A stretch of 64,000 nucleotides of DNA from positions 1 to 64,000 of the forward strand of contig NZ_QGDO01000003.1 in the NCBI RefSeq assembly GCF_003149185.1. Reading direction: 5' to 3'. Both the position numbers and the translations under genes were made by a program. The stretch comes from Sediminitomix flava. GTDB taxonomy: Bacteria; Bacteroidota; Bacteroidia; Cytophagales; Flammeovirgaceae. The notes under the pieces are model-generated. The model was given only the letters and a program-made list of their open reading frames with translations. It was not told where the DNA came from and made no database searches. Shown piece after piece: positions 38,910 to 47,228 of the stretch (position 1 is its first letter; every line of letters begins with the position of its first letter).

Positions 38910-38957
38910 ATGGTTAGTAAATACTCAAGAAGCATAAGATTGATAGTTTTTATTACA

Positions 38958-39024
38958 CTATAAAAGTAGCATGTAACCTATTTGAATGCTCTCCCTATCA
39001 GTCTAAGCGATATCCCAAAAAGAC
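38958..39024 (-). promoter_or_regulatory. Promoter and class 2 operator upstream of the TonB receptor gene
   Basis: Minus-strand -7-like TACTTTTATAG lies at 38958-38968, about 23 bp before the ATG at 38935. The plus-strand word CCAAAAAGAC (39015-39024) in GCGATATCCCAAAAAGACAT matches the class 2 operator at 32147 over ten bases. The CCAAAAAG word starts 47, 37 and 27 bp from the -7 element at the three loci, steps of about one helical turn. Confidence 0.4.
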
Positions 39025-39027
39025 ATG

Positions 39028-39066
39028 AAAAAAACCGAAGAAAAGATAGATTCTGCTTTTCTTCGG
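39028..39066 (-). terminator. Intrinsic terminator of the barrel protein gene
   Basis: CCGAAGAAAAG (39035-39045) and CTTTTCTTCGG (39056-39066) form a perfect 11-bp stem. On the minus strand it is followed by a run of seven T (39028-39034). It separates the barrel gene from the receptor operon. Confidence 0.85.
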
Positions 39067-39096
39067 AGTGGAATAGACATTTGGATATATAGGTTT

Positions 39097-39834
39097 TTAG
39101 AAAGAATAACCTACCCCCAGTTGAAGATTTAGGTTTCTCATCCAGCTATTCTCAACTGTAGAAGTATTTATGTTGTTTAGCCCAAAAATAGTGCGTCCAC
39201 CAATATGGAAATTAGAATTAGGAATAGCGTATTGTAAACCCAATGCAAAACTCATGTCTATGGTTTTGAATTTTGTCTGATTTACTAAAGCGTTGATGTC
39301 ATCTGTGATATCTATTTCTGTATCTATAGATCCATTATCTAAATATTCTCGATAAATAGCAGAGCCGTTATAATTTATTTTTGTACGGCTTAGAAAGCCA
39401 ACGATCACACCACCTTCTAGTGCCCAGTTTTTATTTTTACCCATAGCATACTGTACGACTAATGGAATAGATAAGTATTCAGTTCTAATATTTAAACGAC
39501 CATCCAATTCAACAGAAAACTTATCATCGTCTAGGTCTGGATCTAGGTCAGAAGCATACATCGATTCGTACATATCTAATAAACCAAATACGCCGTGTTG
39601 CCCATATTGTATTTCGGCTTGAATTGCCCATCTATCATTGATCTTATAATTGCTATAAAGACCTCCGAATCCGCCAAATAGAAAGCCTCCATCGTCAGGG
39701 TTAGCGACTAAAATAGCAGATGTATTCATACCTCCTTTAAGGCCAAATGTAAAAGGTGATTGTTTTTCTTGTGCCATAGATGTTGTCCACATCGTGAAGC
39801 AGAACAATGATAAAATTAGAGTTCGTAAGTTCAT
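39097..39834 (-). CDS. Outer-membrane beta-barrel protein, PorT-like family
   Basis: The protein has 245 residues with a signal peptide ending near TSMAQ. The mature part starts FTFGLKGGMNTSAI, typical of small Bacteroidota barrels (outer membrane beta-barrel/PorT-like), and ends in LGVGYSF with the terminal Phe used for barrel insertion. It follows the ferric-reductase-like gene by 65 bp. No substrate can be read from sequence; a role in the iron locus is suggested only by position. Confidence 0.75.
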   Translation of the reverse strand: MNLRTLILSLFCFTMWTTSMAQEKQSPFTFGLKGGMNTSAILVANPDDGGFLFGGFGGLYSNYKINDRWAIQAEIQYGQHGVFGLLDMYESMYASDLDPDLDDDKFSVELDGRLNIRTEYLSIPLVVQYAMGKNKNWALEGGVIVGFLSRTKINYNGSAIYREYLDNGSIDTEIDITDDINALVNQTKFKTIDMSFALGLQYAIPNSNFHIGGRTIFGLNNINTSTVENSWMRNLNLQLGVGYSF

Positions 39835-39899
39835 TTATTTTAAAGTTTAAGAAATAGGATATAGTTGCTATTATTTCATCTGTTTATAGAGGTGAATAC

Positions 39900-40550
39900 T
39901 CAAGTTTTTCTTCCTACAATATTTATGAAGTAGCTGAAGCTGAAACAAATAATGCCGATAAGGCTAATAGGTGGTAGACCTCCATACCATTTTTCTGGTG
40001 TCATCCATCCGTTTAGGCCCATAAAGAAAAGGTGTATTCCTCCTGTGATCGTGGCTGTAAGGATAAACTTTCGGGAACGGAAGAATGCTATGAATTGGCG
40101 TTCTTCTTTTAATGATGTCTTGAAAACAGAATCATATACCCATAGCAGGATAAAACCAATAATACCTCCAAGTAGACTAATTCCGCCACTAAGAGTTAAA
40201 GTACCATTTTCTAAGAAGAACTGTTTATACACTGTGGGGGTGAATAATAGAACGCTCATGCATACATGGACTAGTGTAAGTAGAAAGACTATAGTACCAA
40301 TGCCTTTTCTTGCATTCATGAATTTCTGAGGAACATTTATACCTAAGTTTTGTATTGGCCCAATTGAAAAATTGATACAAAGAAGTATAAATGCACTGAG
40401 TGCAATTCCTTTATTCAGTATATAGATAGGTAGATCTTTCCATAATATTTCTCCTAGTATATGATATCTAATAATGGCGTATGCTATAGAAATAAAACAG
40501 CTGATTATAATGATCTCTGTTGCTTTTGATTTCTCTTTCCTTGTATTCAT
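39900..40550 (-). CDS. Ferric-reductase-like heme membrane protein
   Basis: The protein has 216 residues with about six membrane helices. His95 (LTLVHVCMS) and His173 (GGIHLFFMG) lie in separate helices as expected for heme ligands of the ferric-reductase-like/MsrQ-type membrane domain; His30 (IRYHIL) is a further candidate. There is no flavin domain, so electrons must come from a partner. Its position next to a siderophore receptor operon suggests iron reduction after uptake. It lies between two barrel-protein genes on the same strand. Confidence 0.7.
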   Translation of the reverse strand: MNTRKEKSKATEIIIISCFISIAYAIIRYHILGEILWKDLPIYILNKGIALSAFILLCINFSIGPIQNLGINVPQKFMNARKGIGTIVFLLTLVHVCMSVLLFTPTVYKQFFLENGTLTLSGGISLLGGIIGFILLWVYDSVFKTSLKEERQFIAFFRSRKFILTATITGGIHLFFMGLNGWMTPEKWYGGLPPISLIGIICFSFSYFINIVGRKT

Positions 40551-40645
40551 ACTATGATATAATTTTCTGTAAAGGTCGAATTTGAAGAACAGTTCATAGT
40601 ACCTTGATGAAGGTAGATAGACTATTGTTTTAGTCTTTGTAAACT

Positions 40646-41323
40646 TTAAAATGTAGCTCCGAATACGAAGTGAAACACATTTGTATCAGGATTGTAAAGT
40701 CCGCCCCAAAACAGTGACAATGATCTGGACTCAGTGTATTTTATCTCTATGTTTTTCACTAAACTTAGGTTGACAATATAAAACTCACCTTCAGAAGTAT
40801 AATCTCTATTTCCAGCTCCAATAACGAATTCAAAACCTTTGTAATTATATCCACTTTCCAAATATAGATGATGGTCTTCATTGAGGTTCATAAAGCATCC
40901 GAAGTAGAAATTTTTAAAGTTTTGAATAAGGCCTAACTCAATAGAGTGCCCATAAAAGGATATATTTTCTTCTCTTGAAAAACCTTTTTTTACCGTATCA
41001 ATAAGAGCAGTCGAATAATAATAGTCTGTTAGTAGAATAGTCATTCCTAATCGCTCAAAAGTATAACCTAGTCTATATTCAAATTCAGTTGTGTTATTCT
41101 TTTTAAATAAAGCATAACTTCCCCATCCTCCGATAAAGAATCCATGATATGAAATTAAGAGGTCAGGTTGTATTGCAGGGCTGTTTCCATAATCAATGCC
41201 TCTCCATACATACCGACTCACAAACTCTACACCTAGTTCTAGTTTGAGTTTGTCTTGTGCATTTAAAGTAGCAGTGCCAATAGTCATTTTTAAGAATAGA
41301 ATATAAATCCAAAGTTTTTTCAC
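40646..41323 (-). CDS. TorF-like putative outer-membrane porin
   Basis: The protein has 225 residues with a signal peptide ending near ATLNAQ. The motif SRYVWRGIDYGNSPAIQPDL is characteristic of the TorF family of putative porins. The rest alternates in beta-strands and ends in FGATF. It is the first gene of the three-gene minus-strand run 41323-39097. A class 1 operator and minus-strand promoter lie 390 bp upstream, which would give a long leader containing a hairpin. Confidence 0.7.
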   Translation of the reverse strand: MKKLWIYILFLKMTIGTATLNAQDKLKLELGVEFVSRYVWRGIDYGNSPAIQPDLLISYHGFFIGGWGSYALFKKNNTTEFEYRLGYTFERLGMTILLTDYYYSTALIDTVKKGFSREENISFYGHSIELGLIQNFKNFYFGCFMNLNEDHHLYLESGYNYKGFEFVIGAGNRDYTSEGEFYIVNLSLVKNIEIKYTESRSLSLFWGGLYNPDTNVFHFVFGATF

Positions 41324-41546
41324 ATCTGTTGGTTTAAAATATTGAGAGGGTAAAATGAAACTGATCAGGTCTCATTTACCCAACTCAAAACATCAAATCA
41401 AAGCAAGTTTAATTCTAATCGCGCTTCACATTCAGCTGTCATAAGCATCCTGAGAAGGAAATCAACTAAAGTCTCAACATCTACTCTGGATTTTCAACAA
41501 ACAAATATTTTAAATTCAATCTTATCGAGTCTTAGTACTTGAAGAG

Positions 41547-41594
41547 CATAAAGGGCTTCTTTAGTCTAATGAAAGACCAAAGAAGTACCCTTTC
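41547..41594. terminator. Long hairpin in the leader of the TorF-like gene
   Basis: AAAGGGCTTCTTTAGTC pairs with GACCAAAGAAGTACCCTTT over about 17 positions with one bulge and one G-U pair. It lies about 125 bp downstream of the minus-strand promoter at 41718, so it may end or attenuate that transcript before the TorF-like gene. Confidence 0.5.
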
Positions 41595-41717
41595 TTACCA
41601 CCTATCAAGTTTAGTGTTTAATAGTGTTGTATTATGGTTAGGCTTAACAAACTAAATTAATAAAACGACTTCGGTACAGTGTAGCTGAAACGACTCATAC
41701 ATTGTACTCCTTATTTG

Positions 41718-41783
41718 ATTACAAAGTAAGTGGGTTTTGCTCTAAGACTTTGGGAAAAAAGAGTGCGATTTCGGTAAAAAAAT
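41718..41783 (-). promoter_or_regulatory. Minus-strand promoter with class 1 AraC operator
   Basis: Plus-strand ACAAAGTA (41721-41728) gives TTACTTTGTA on the minus strand. TTTGGGAAAAAAG (41749) and TTTCGGTAAAAAA (41769) follow at the spacing seen at 45109. The direction points to the TorF-like gene, 390 bp away, not to GH3. Confidence 0.45.
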
Positions 41784-42022
41784 GCTGTTCGAAAGTCAGT
41801 ATGTTAGATTCTTGATAAGAAATTTTTTGAAGGAATAGGAGGGGCGTTTTTTCTGTCAATTTAAAGACACTGGTCAAGTGAAGTTACATACTTGTGGTTT
41901 ATCATATTTGTTTTCAGTGGGTTGTGGGGTTGTCCTTATTTTGTCCATGGCTTATTTTTCTGATTCTTTTTCTTGAACTGTACATTCCAAAAAGTTTTAA
42001 TCAACACATAATTTTTTGAAAC

Positions 42023-44602
42023 ATGGTACAGAAAAATTTGATATACTTTTTAATACTACTCTTGAGTAGTTCAACGGTATATGCTCAAGATTGGAGAAAT
42101 CCGGAAATGCCTCTTGAGAAAAGAGTAGATGACCTCTTGTCAGAGATGACTTTAGAAGAGAAAATTAGTTATTGTGGGTCGGTTATTCCTGCTATCGAAC
42201 GTTTAGGCATCCCTAGGTTTGAGTGGTATGGAGAGGCCTTGCACGGTATCATAGGATGGAATTGTACACAGTTTCCTCAGAATATAGCCATGGGTAGCAC
42301 TTGGAATCCTGATCTGATGTTTGATGTAGCTACTGCAATTTCAAATGAAGCGAGAGCATTAAAAAATCAAGGGAAAAAAGAAGTGATGATGTTTTCACCT
42401 ACGGTAAATATGGCACGTGACCCTCGTTGGGGACGAAATGGCGAATGCTACAGTGAAGACCCATTCTTGATGTCTGAAATGGCTAGAATGTATATCAGAG
42501 GAATGCAAGGGAATGACCCGAAGTATATGAAGACAGTTACGACGGTAAAACATTACATTGCTAATAATGTCGATAAAGGACGTGAATTCATTCATTCTAA
42601 TATCAATAAGAAAGACCTGTACGAATATTATTTTCCAGCTTACAAGACATGTATCGTAGATGAGGAAGCGACAGGAATTATGACAGCCTTAAATGGTTTG
42701 AATGGTATACCTTGTTCGGCACATGATTGGTTGGTGAATGGTGTGTTGAGAGAGGAGTGGGGCTTTGAGGGTTATGTGATAGCCGACTGGGCTGCTGTGG
42801 GAGGTATAGAGAAAAATATGAAATATACCGATACACAGGCCAAAGCTGCTGCTTTAGCTATTCAGGCAGGTGTCGATCAAGAATGTTTTAGAAATAAAAA
42901 AAGGTTTGCACCTATGGTCGTTGCTTTGAAAACGGCTATTGAAGAAAATCATCTGACTGAAGAGGAATTAGATGTATCTGTAAAAAGATTGCTAAGACTA
43001 CGTTTTATGACAGGTGATTTTGATGATCCTTCCCTAAATCCTTATTCACAAATTCCTAATTCAGTACTCGAATGTGATGCGCATAAAAAACTGGCTCTTA
43101 AGGCCGCAGAGCAGAGTATTGTATTACTGAAAAATGATGATATTTTACCTTTATCGAAGGATGTCGAAAACTTGGCCGTAATTGGTCCTTTTGCTGACCG
43201 TTGTTGGATGGGAATTTATTCGGGCTTTCCTAAAAGTAAAATCACGCCTTTAGACGGAATCAAGAATCATGTAAATGCAAAGGTGAGTTATGCCGAAGGC
43301 TGTGCTGTAAATGCCGATGAGAACGATAAAACAAAAATTGCAGAAGCGGTAGCTTTAGCTAAAAAATCGGATTATGTAGTGCTTTTAGTCGGAAATGATG
43401 AAACTACATCTACAGAAAATGTCGATAGGAAATCATTGAAATTGCCGGGTAATCAGCATCAATTGATCAAAGAAGTACAAGCTGTAAATGACAATGTGAT
43501 TTTGGTTTTGGTACCAAGCGGCCCTACGGCTATTTCTTGGGAACAAGAACATGTTTCTGGAATTGTATGTGCTTGGCCAAACGGACAAGAGCAAGGAACA
43601 GCATTGGCAAATGTATTATTTGGAGATGTGAATCCAGGTGGAAAACTCAATGCAACTTGGTATCAGTCGGATGATGATCTTCCAGATTTTCATAATTATT
43701 CCATTCAAAGTGGACGCACGTATATGTATTTTGAAGGAGAACCATTATATCCTTTTGGTTATGGCTTAAGCTATACTGACTTTCAGTTTGATGAATTAGA
43801 ACTGACTAAAAAGAAGCTAGATGTTATGGATGACCTCCAAGTAACAACTAAAGTAAGTAATATTGGAAGTAAAGATGGAGATGAAGTAGTACAAGTCTAC
43901 ATCAGAGACACAAAGGCAACTGAAAGAGTACCTCTAAAAGTACTTAAAGGTTTTGAGCGTGTTCATATACCGGCAGGAGAAAGTAAGTCGGTACAAATAA
44001 GGGTGCCTTATGAAGCGTTTGCTTTCTACGATACCCTACAAAACAAGTACAGAGTAGAAGAAGGAAAATTTGAGATCTTAGTAGGTAATTCAAGTACAAA
44101 TATTACTGCATCTAAAAAAGTATTTGTAACAGGTGGGGATATTCCTGTAAGTAGATTAGGGGAGAAGAAGAGTGCTTACTTTGATGCCAAAGATGAGAAT
44201 CGAATTAAAAAGTGGGATCATTTATACGATGATAATAATGGCATAATTGTAAGCTCAATCAAAGAAGAAGATAATTCTGAATGGGTTGAGTATGAAATCG
44301 TATTTTCTGATCCAGGTTTCTATGTAAATACTTGGGATGCCGAATTGAGTTTTAAATCCGCAGCGAAAGGTTCTGTTATTGAAACTTCAATGGCAGGGGC
44401 AAAAATCAATTCTTATGAAGTGCCTCAAAACTTAACCATTCCAATCAAGATTCCGATTCCACCAGAATATGATAAAGCTGTTCGTTTTAGAATCAAAACT
44501 TTAAAAGGAAATGTAGAACATCAATCCATTAAAATTATCCCTCCCGGAAATGTCAAAGCTTTTAGCATTGATAAAGTGGTGAAGAAGTCGAAACAGATTT
44601 AA
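42023..44602 (+). CDS. Secreted GH3 glycoside hydrolase (beta-glucosidase/beta-xylosidase type)
   Basis: The protein has 859 residues with a signal peptide ending near STVYAQ. The N-terminal GH3 barrel (about 30-330) has the family motifs FSPTVNMARDPRWGRNGE and TVKHYIANN, with the nucleophile Asp255 in GYVIADWAAVG. The alpha/beta sandwich (about 365-580) includes VVLLVGNDETTSTE, and a Fn3-like domain (about 615-695) follows. An added C-terminal domain (about 710-859) looks like a carbohydrate-binding module. Overall it resembles xylosidase/glucosidase GH3 enzymes of Bacteroidota. It is a single gene with its own terminator. Exact sugar specificity cannot be told from sequence. Confidence 0.92.
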   Translation: MVQKNLIYFLILLLSSSTVYAQDWRNPEMPLEKRVDDLLSEMTLEEKISYCGSVIPAIERLGIPRFEWYGEALHGIIGWNCTQFPQNIAMGSTWNPDLMFDVATAISNEARALKNQGKKEVMMFSPTVNMARDPRWGRNGECYSEDPFLMSEMARMYIRGMQGNDPKYMKTVTTVKHYIANNVDKGREFIHSNINKKDLYEYYFPAYKTCIVDEEATGIMTALNGLNGIPCSAHDWLVNGVLREEWGFEGYVIADWAAVGGIEKNMKYTDTQAKAAALAIQAGVDQECFRNKKRFAPMVVALKTAIEENHLTEEELDVSVKRLLRLRFMTGDFDDPSLNPYSQIPNSVLECDAHKKLALKAAEQSIVLLKNDDILPLSKDVENLAVIGPFADRCWMGIYSGFPKSKITPLDGIKNHVNAKVSYAEGCAVNADENDKTKIAEAVALAKKSDYVVLLVGNDETTSTENVDRKSLKLPGNQHQLIKEVQAVNDNVILVLVPSGPTAISWEQEHVSGIVCAWPNGQEQGTALANVLFGDVNPGGKLNATWYQSDDDLPDFHNYSIQSGRTYMYFEGEPLYPFGYGLSYTDFQFDELELTKKKLDVMDDLQVTTKVSNIGSKDGDEVVQVYIRDTKATERVPLKVLKGFERVHIPAGESKSVQIRVPYEAFAFYDTLQNKYRVEEGKFEILVGNSSTNITASKKVFVTGGDIPVSRLGEKKSAYFDAKDENRIKKWDHLYDDNNGIIVSSIKEEDNSEWVEYEIVFSDPGFYVNTWDAELSFKSAAKGSVIETSMAGAKINSYEVPQNLTIPIKIPIPPEYDKAVRFRIKTLKGNVEHQSIKIIPPGNVKAFSIDKVVKKSKQI

Positions 44603-44616
44603 ACCATTAAAGCATG

Positions 44617-44657
44617 TAAAAAGGTAGTAAGACAATCTAAGGCTTACTGCCTTTTTT
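44617..44657 (+). terminator. Intrinsic terminator of the GH3 gene
   Basis: AAAAAGGTAGTAAG (44618-44631) pairs with CTTACTGCCTTTTT (44643-44656) with one G-U pair; a T-tract is included. Confidence 0.8.
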
Positions 44658-44815
44658 ACTAAGCTACCCTAGAACTTGCGAAGTGATTTAAGGGCTAAGA
44701 AATAAAATTAAGTAATGGATGCAGTGTTTTAGATTCGAAGAATGAGTCAGTAAAAGTTGTGTGAAAATTCCGATCAAGAAATTTTTACAAAAAATAGTTG
44801 TCAAAGAATAAAACT

Positions 44816-44848
44816 AAAAAGAGCTCAAAGGTAATTTGAGCTCTTTTT
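44816..44848. terminator. Strong bidirectional terminator without an obvious owner
   Basis: AAAAAGAGCTCAAA (44816-44829) and TTTGAGCTCTTTTT (44835-44848) form a perfect 14-bp stem with a 5-nt loop and A/T tracts on both sides. Confidence 0.85.
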
Positions 44849-45109
44849 ACTAAAGCTTGAATACTTGATTCAAGACAATATCACAAAAGAAAACAAAGTG
44901 GGCTAAGGATATATTTTACACACTTCACTATAATCTAGCCCTATTTTGTTTTCAAGTAAATCTTTATTTTCTGATCATATATATCATTTAGGTTAAACAT
45001 ATATTTTCTCTATGTTGAAGATTGATAGCAAGGAATAATAGGTTCTTAAGTTACTTTTAAGGTACTGTGATTAAGGTCTTCTGTGTATTTTTTGTTCTTA
45101 TTATATGAC
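44816..45109 (-). ncRNA. Candidate short minus-strand transcript (promoter to terminator, no gene)
   Basis: A minus-strand promoter with class 1 operator (45109-45178) points into this stretch, and a 14-bp bidirectional terminator (44816-44848) closes it about 260 bp later. The GH3 gene already has its own terminator, so this one lacks an owner. The only frame of note is 19 codons (ATG at 45000, stop at 44941). This could be an AraC-controlled small RNA, a microprotein mRNA or the relic of a lost target gene. Confidence 0.3.
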
Positions 45110-45178
45110 TACAAAGTACGCCTGTTTTGGCGACAAGTATCGGTATAAAAAAGAAAGATTTCGGTAAAAAAGTATAGA
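45109..45178 (-). promoter_or_regulatory. Minus-strand promoter and class 1 operator directly before the AraC gene
   Basis: Plus-strand ACAAAGTA (45111-45118) gives minus-strand TACTTTGT. CGGTATAAAAAAG (45141) and CGGTAAAAAAG (45162) are exactly 21 bp apart, and the second reaches the AraC start codon at 45179. Confidence 0.5.
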
Positions 45179-46156
45179 ATGAAAAGGTATGGTTTTGATG
45201 ATCGTATTTCTGATTTTCAGATAATGAGGTTACTCAATCAGATAGGAGATGTAAAGGTTGATTGGAATCACTATTGTGCAAAAGGGGATTTGGGTGAATT
45301 CAATTTATGGTTGTACTCAGAGTTAGGGGAGTTACTACAAACATTGATTTTTGATATAAAATTAGAACAAGAATATATATTTGAAGATCATCAGAAAGAG
45401 CAAAACCTTTATATACTTGAGTTTTTTATAGATTCTGAAATCGATTATGGAGATAATATAGTTGGCGCAGGGCATACAATGGGTGCTGCTTTATTTAACT
45501 CGGGACAGATTATAAAAACAAGGGCTAATGCTGGAGAAAATTTAAAAGGAGTGACCTGTTATATTTCAGGTGATTTTATGAAAAAAACAGCAAAAGGCAA
45601 TTGGGATTTATTTCAGTCTGTCATTTCAGATTCAGGGCATTGGGTTGTTTTTGAATCATTGAATCTGGAAATGGAACAATGCTTAAAAGATATTTTTGCT
45701 TTACAAAACCTTTCAGCTTCTGGTAAAAATGGTTTTACACTCGCTAAAATTATAGAATTGATAAGCCATTTTTTTGTAAAATTCTACAATCGGAAGACAG
45801 GTTTAAGTGTATCAAATATTTCTGAAGAAGATAAGGAGATTATGTTTTCCATTAAAAATGATTTGTTACGCGACCTTACTGTACCTCCAACAATCAAGGA
45901 TTTAAGTAGAAAATACGGTATCAATGATGTGAAATTACGAGCTTCATTTATCAGTATCTTTGGGAGTTCTCCTCATCAATTTGTGATGAAAGAGCGTTTA
46001 CAGGAAGCCAGAAGAATGGTGAACCTGACTAATCTAAATATGACTGAAATATCAGATATGTTGGGGTTTACGGACTCTTCTCATTTTGCAAAACAGTACA
46101 GAAAAGAATATGGAATTGCTCCACTGAAAGAGAGAAAACGCAAGAAGCTATTTTAA
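45179..46156 (+). CDS. AraC-family transcriptional regulator (paralogue of the one at 28983)
   Basis: The protein has 325 residues with an unrecognised sensor domain and a C-terminal AraC domain (LSRKYGINDVKLRASF, MTEISDMLGFTDSSHFAKQY). It is paralogous to the regulator at 28983. Class 1 operator copies touch its start codon, so autoregulation is likely. Unlike the others it has no divergent protein gene; a class 1 operator instead precedes the convergent neighbour at 47085 and the TorF-like gene, its likely targets. Confidence 0.9.
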   Translation: MKRYGFDDRISDFQIMRLLNQIGDVKVDWNHYCAKGDLGEFNLWLYSELGELLQTLIFDIKLEQEYIFEDHQKEQNLYILEFFIDSEIDYGDNIVGAGHTMGAALFNSGQIIKTRANAGENLKGVTCYISGDFMKKTAKGNWDLFQSVISDSGHWVVFESLNLEMEQCLKDIFALQNLSASGKNGFTLAKIIELISHFFVKFYNRKTGLSVSNISEEDKEIMFSIKNDLLRDLTVPPTIKDLSRKYGINDVKLRASFISIFGSSPHQFVMKERLQEARRMVNLTNLNMTEISDMLGFTDSSHFAKQYRKEYGIAPLKERKRKKLF

Positions 46157-46166
46157 AGGACAGTTG

Positions 46167-46228
46167 AAAAAAGTTCTCCAAGATTTAGTAATCTTAGAAT
46201 TGGGGAATTCTTACTAAATCAGGAGAAC
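46167..46228. terminator. Long hairpin terminator between convergent genes
   Basis: GTTCTCC-GATTTAGTAA (46173-46191) pairs with TTACTAAATC-GGAGAAC (46211-46228) with a small internal loop, plus an inner GAATT/AATTC stem. Read on the minus strand it is followed by six T (46167-46172). Confidence 0.8.
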
Positions 46229-46278
46229 ATTCTAAAAGTTTGGATTAATTAATGGACGTAACAATGTGTAAAATCTGC

Positions 46279-47085
46279 TTATTTAGCAAAAACAAAAGTA
46301 GTCTGGAATCTCAATTCTCCATTTGCAGCATGATTAGGTTTTACAACATTATGGTAGTATTGTAGTCCTAAATTTAGGGGTAACTTTCCTCCTAAAAACA
46401 CGAGTTTATTGATTCCTCCACCAACTGGTACAGTCCATTTTTCTCCACTTTCAGCATTCCAGTTTGCCGTAATTGTCGGGAATGTGTTCACAACCCATCC
46501 TTTTCCAAGACCATAAGCAATAAGTGTTTGCCCCACAAAAGCATTTACGTCATGTCTATCGCTATTTCCAGCAAAAGAGGCTGTCTGACGAAAAATCATA
46601 TCAAATGTCCATCGTTTTGTCTGATAAACGAAAACAGCTGAAGCACCTGCACTCCATTTTTCTGTCCCCATTGCTGAATGAGAAGCCGTAGGAATATCAA
46701 TAGATGGACCTATACCCCATGCTAAATTTCCTAGTTTTTTCTTTGGCGAGAAGAAAAAGGAATAGTTTAAGTCTGTGACACCGAATTGTGACCCTCTTCC
46801 TTCTGTAGAAGAAGGTAAATGTGACATTCCCCAAACTGCTCTGTGTACGAGATTAAACTTCTCGAATTCGGTACCAATGATAGGCTGAAAGGACATTGTA
46901 TATGAAGCACCTTCATGTCCGGGTTTATTAAGTCCAATGTTTTGTTGGATTGGCAAAGCAATAATGCTAGCAAGCGGATTTTGTAATTTTTGAGCTAATT
47001 CATCCTGTTCGTTTTGTTGTGCATGAATCAGTGAGATTGAAAATAATGTAAGAAGTAAAGTGATGTATACTTTTTTGAAGTTCAT
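46279..47085 (-). CDS. Outer-membrane transporter-like protein, Phenol_MetA_deg-like family
   Basis: The protein has 268 residues with a signal peptide ending near SLIHAQ. Features include IALPIQQN-GLN, LNYSFFFSPKKKLGNLAWGI, GPSIDIPTASH and a terminal barrel strand ending FQTTFVFAK. These fit the Phenol_MetA_deg/transporter group of outer-membrane proteins found near catabolic and sulfatase genes, sometimes labelled only as transporter. It is a single gene, preceded by a class 1 AraC operator, so the AraC regulator at 45179 (convergent) is its likely controller. Cargo unknown. Confidence 0.6.
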   Translation of the reverse strand: MNFKKVYITLLLTLFSISLIHAQQNEQDELAQKLQNPLASIIALPIQQNIGLNKPGHEGASYTMSFQPIIGTEFEKFNLVHRAVWGMSHLPSSTEGRGSQFGVTDLNYSFFFSPKKKLGNLAWGIGPSIDIPTASHSAMGTEKWSAGASAVFVYQTKRWTFDMIFRQTASFAGNSDRHDVNAFVGQTLIAYGLGKGWVVNTFPTITANWNAESGEKWTVPVGGGINKLVFLGGKLPLNLGLQYYHNVVKPNHAANGELRFQTTFVFAK

Positions 47086-47114
47086 AATTGTAAGTTTATT
47101 TCGTTATGATTCGC

Positions 47115-47182
47115 TTACAAAAGTACGGGCTTTGGAGGAGGCTGATTTGTATAAAAAGGAGTCATTTCGGTATAAAAAAGAA
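47115..47182 (-). promoter_or_regulatory. Promoter and class 1 AraC operator of the outer-membrane protein gene
   Basis: Minus-strand TACTTTTG (47118-47125 region) fits TAnnTTTG, about 33 bp from the start codon. GTATAAAAAG (47149) and GTATAAAAAA (47170) are 21 bp apart on the plus strand, with TTTCGG directly before the second, as at 45159. Confidence 0.55.
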
Positions 47183-47228
47183 AGCTTTTGCTGAAGCGCT
47201 GATTGATTTAGGTTTTTGCTTTAGAAAT

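Larger units (their letters stand above)
41324..42022. other. 699-bp intergenic region with hairpin and class 1 operator
   Basis: This lies between the divergent TorF-like and GH3 genes. A hairpin sits at about 41547-41594 and a minus-strand promoter with class 1 operator at 41718-41783. A 13-codon frame (ATG near 41698, minus strand) is too short to call. No other gene was seen. Confidence 0.5.
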
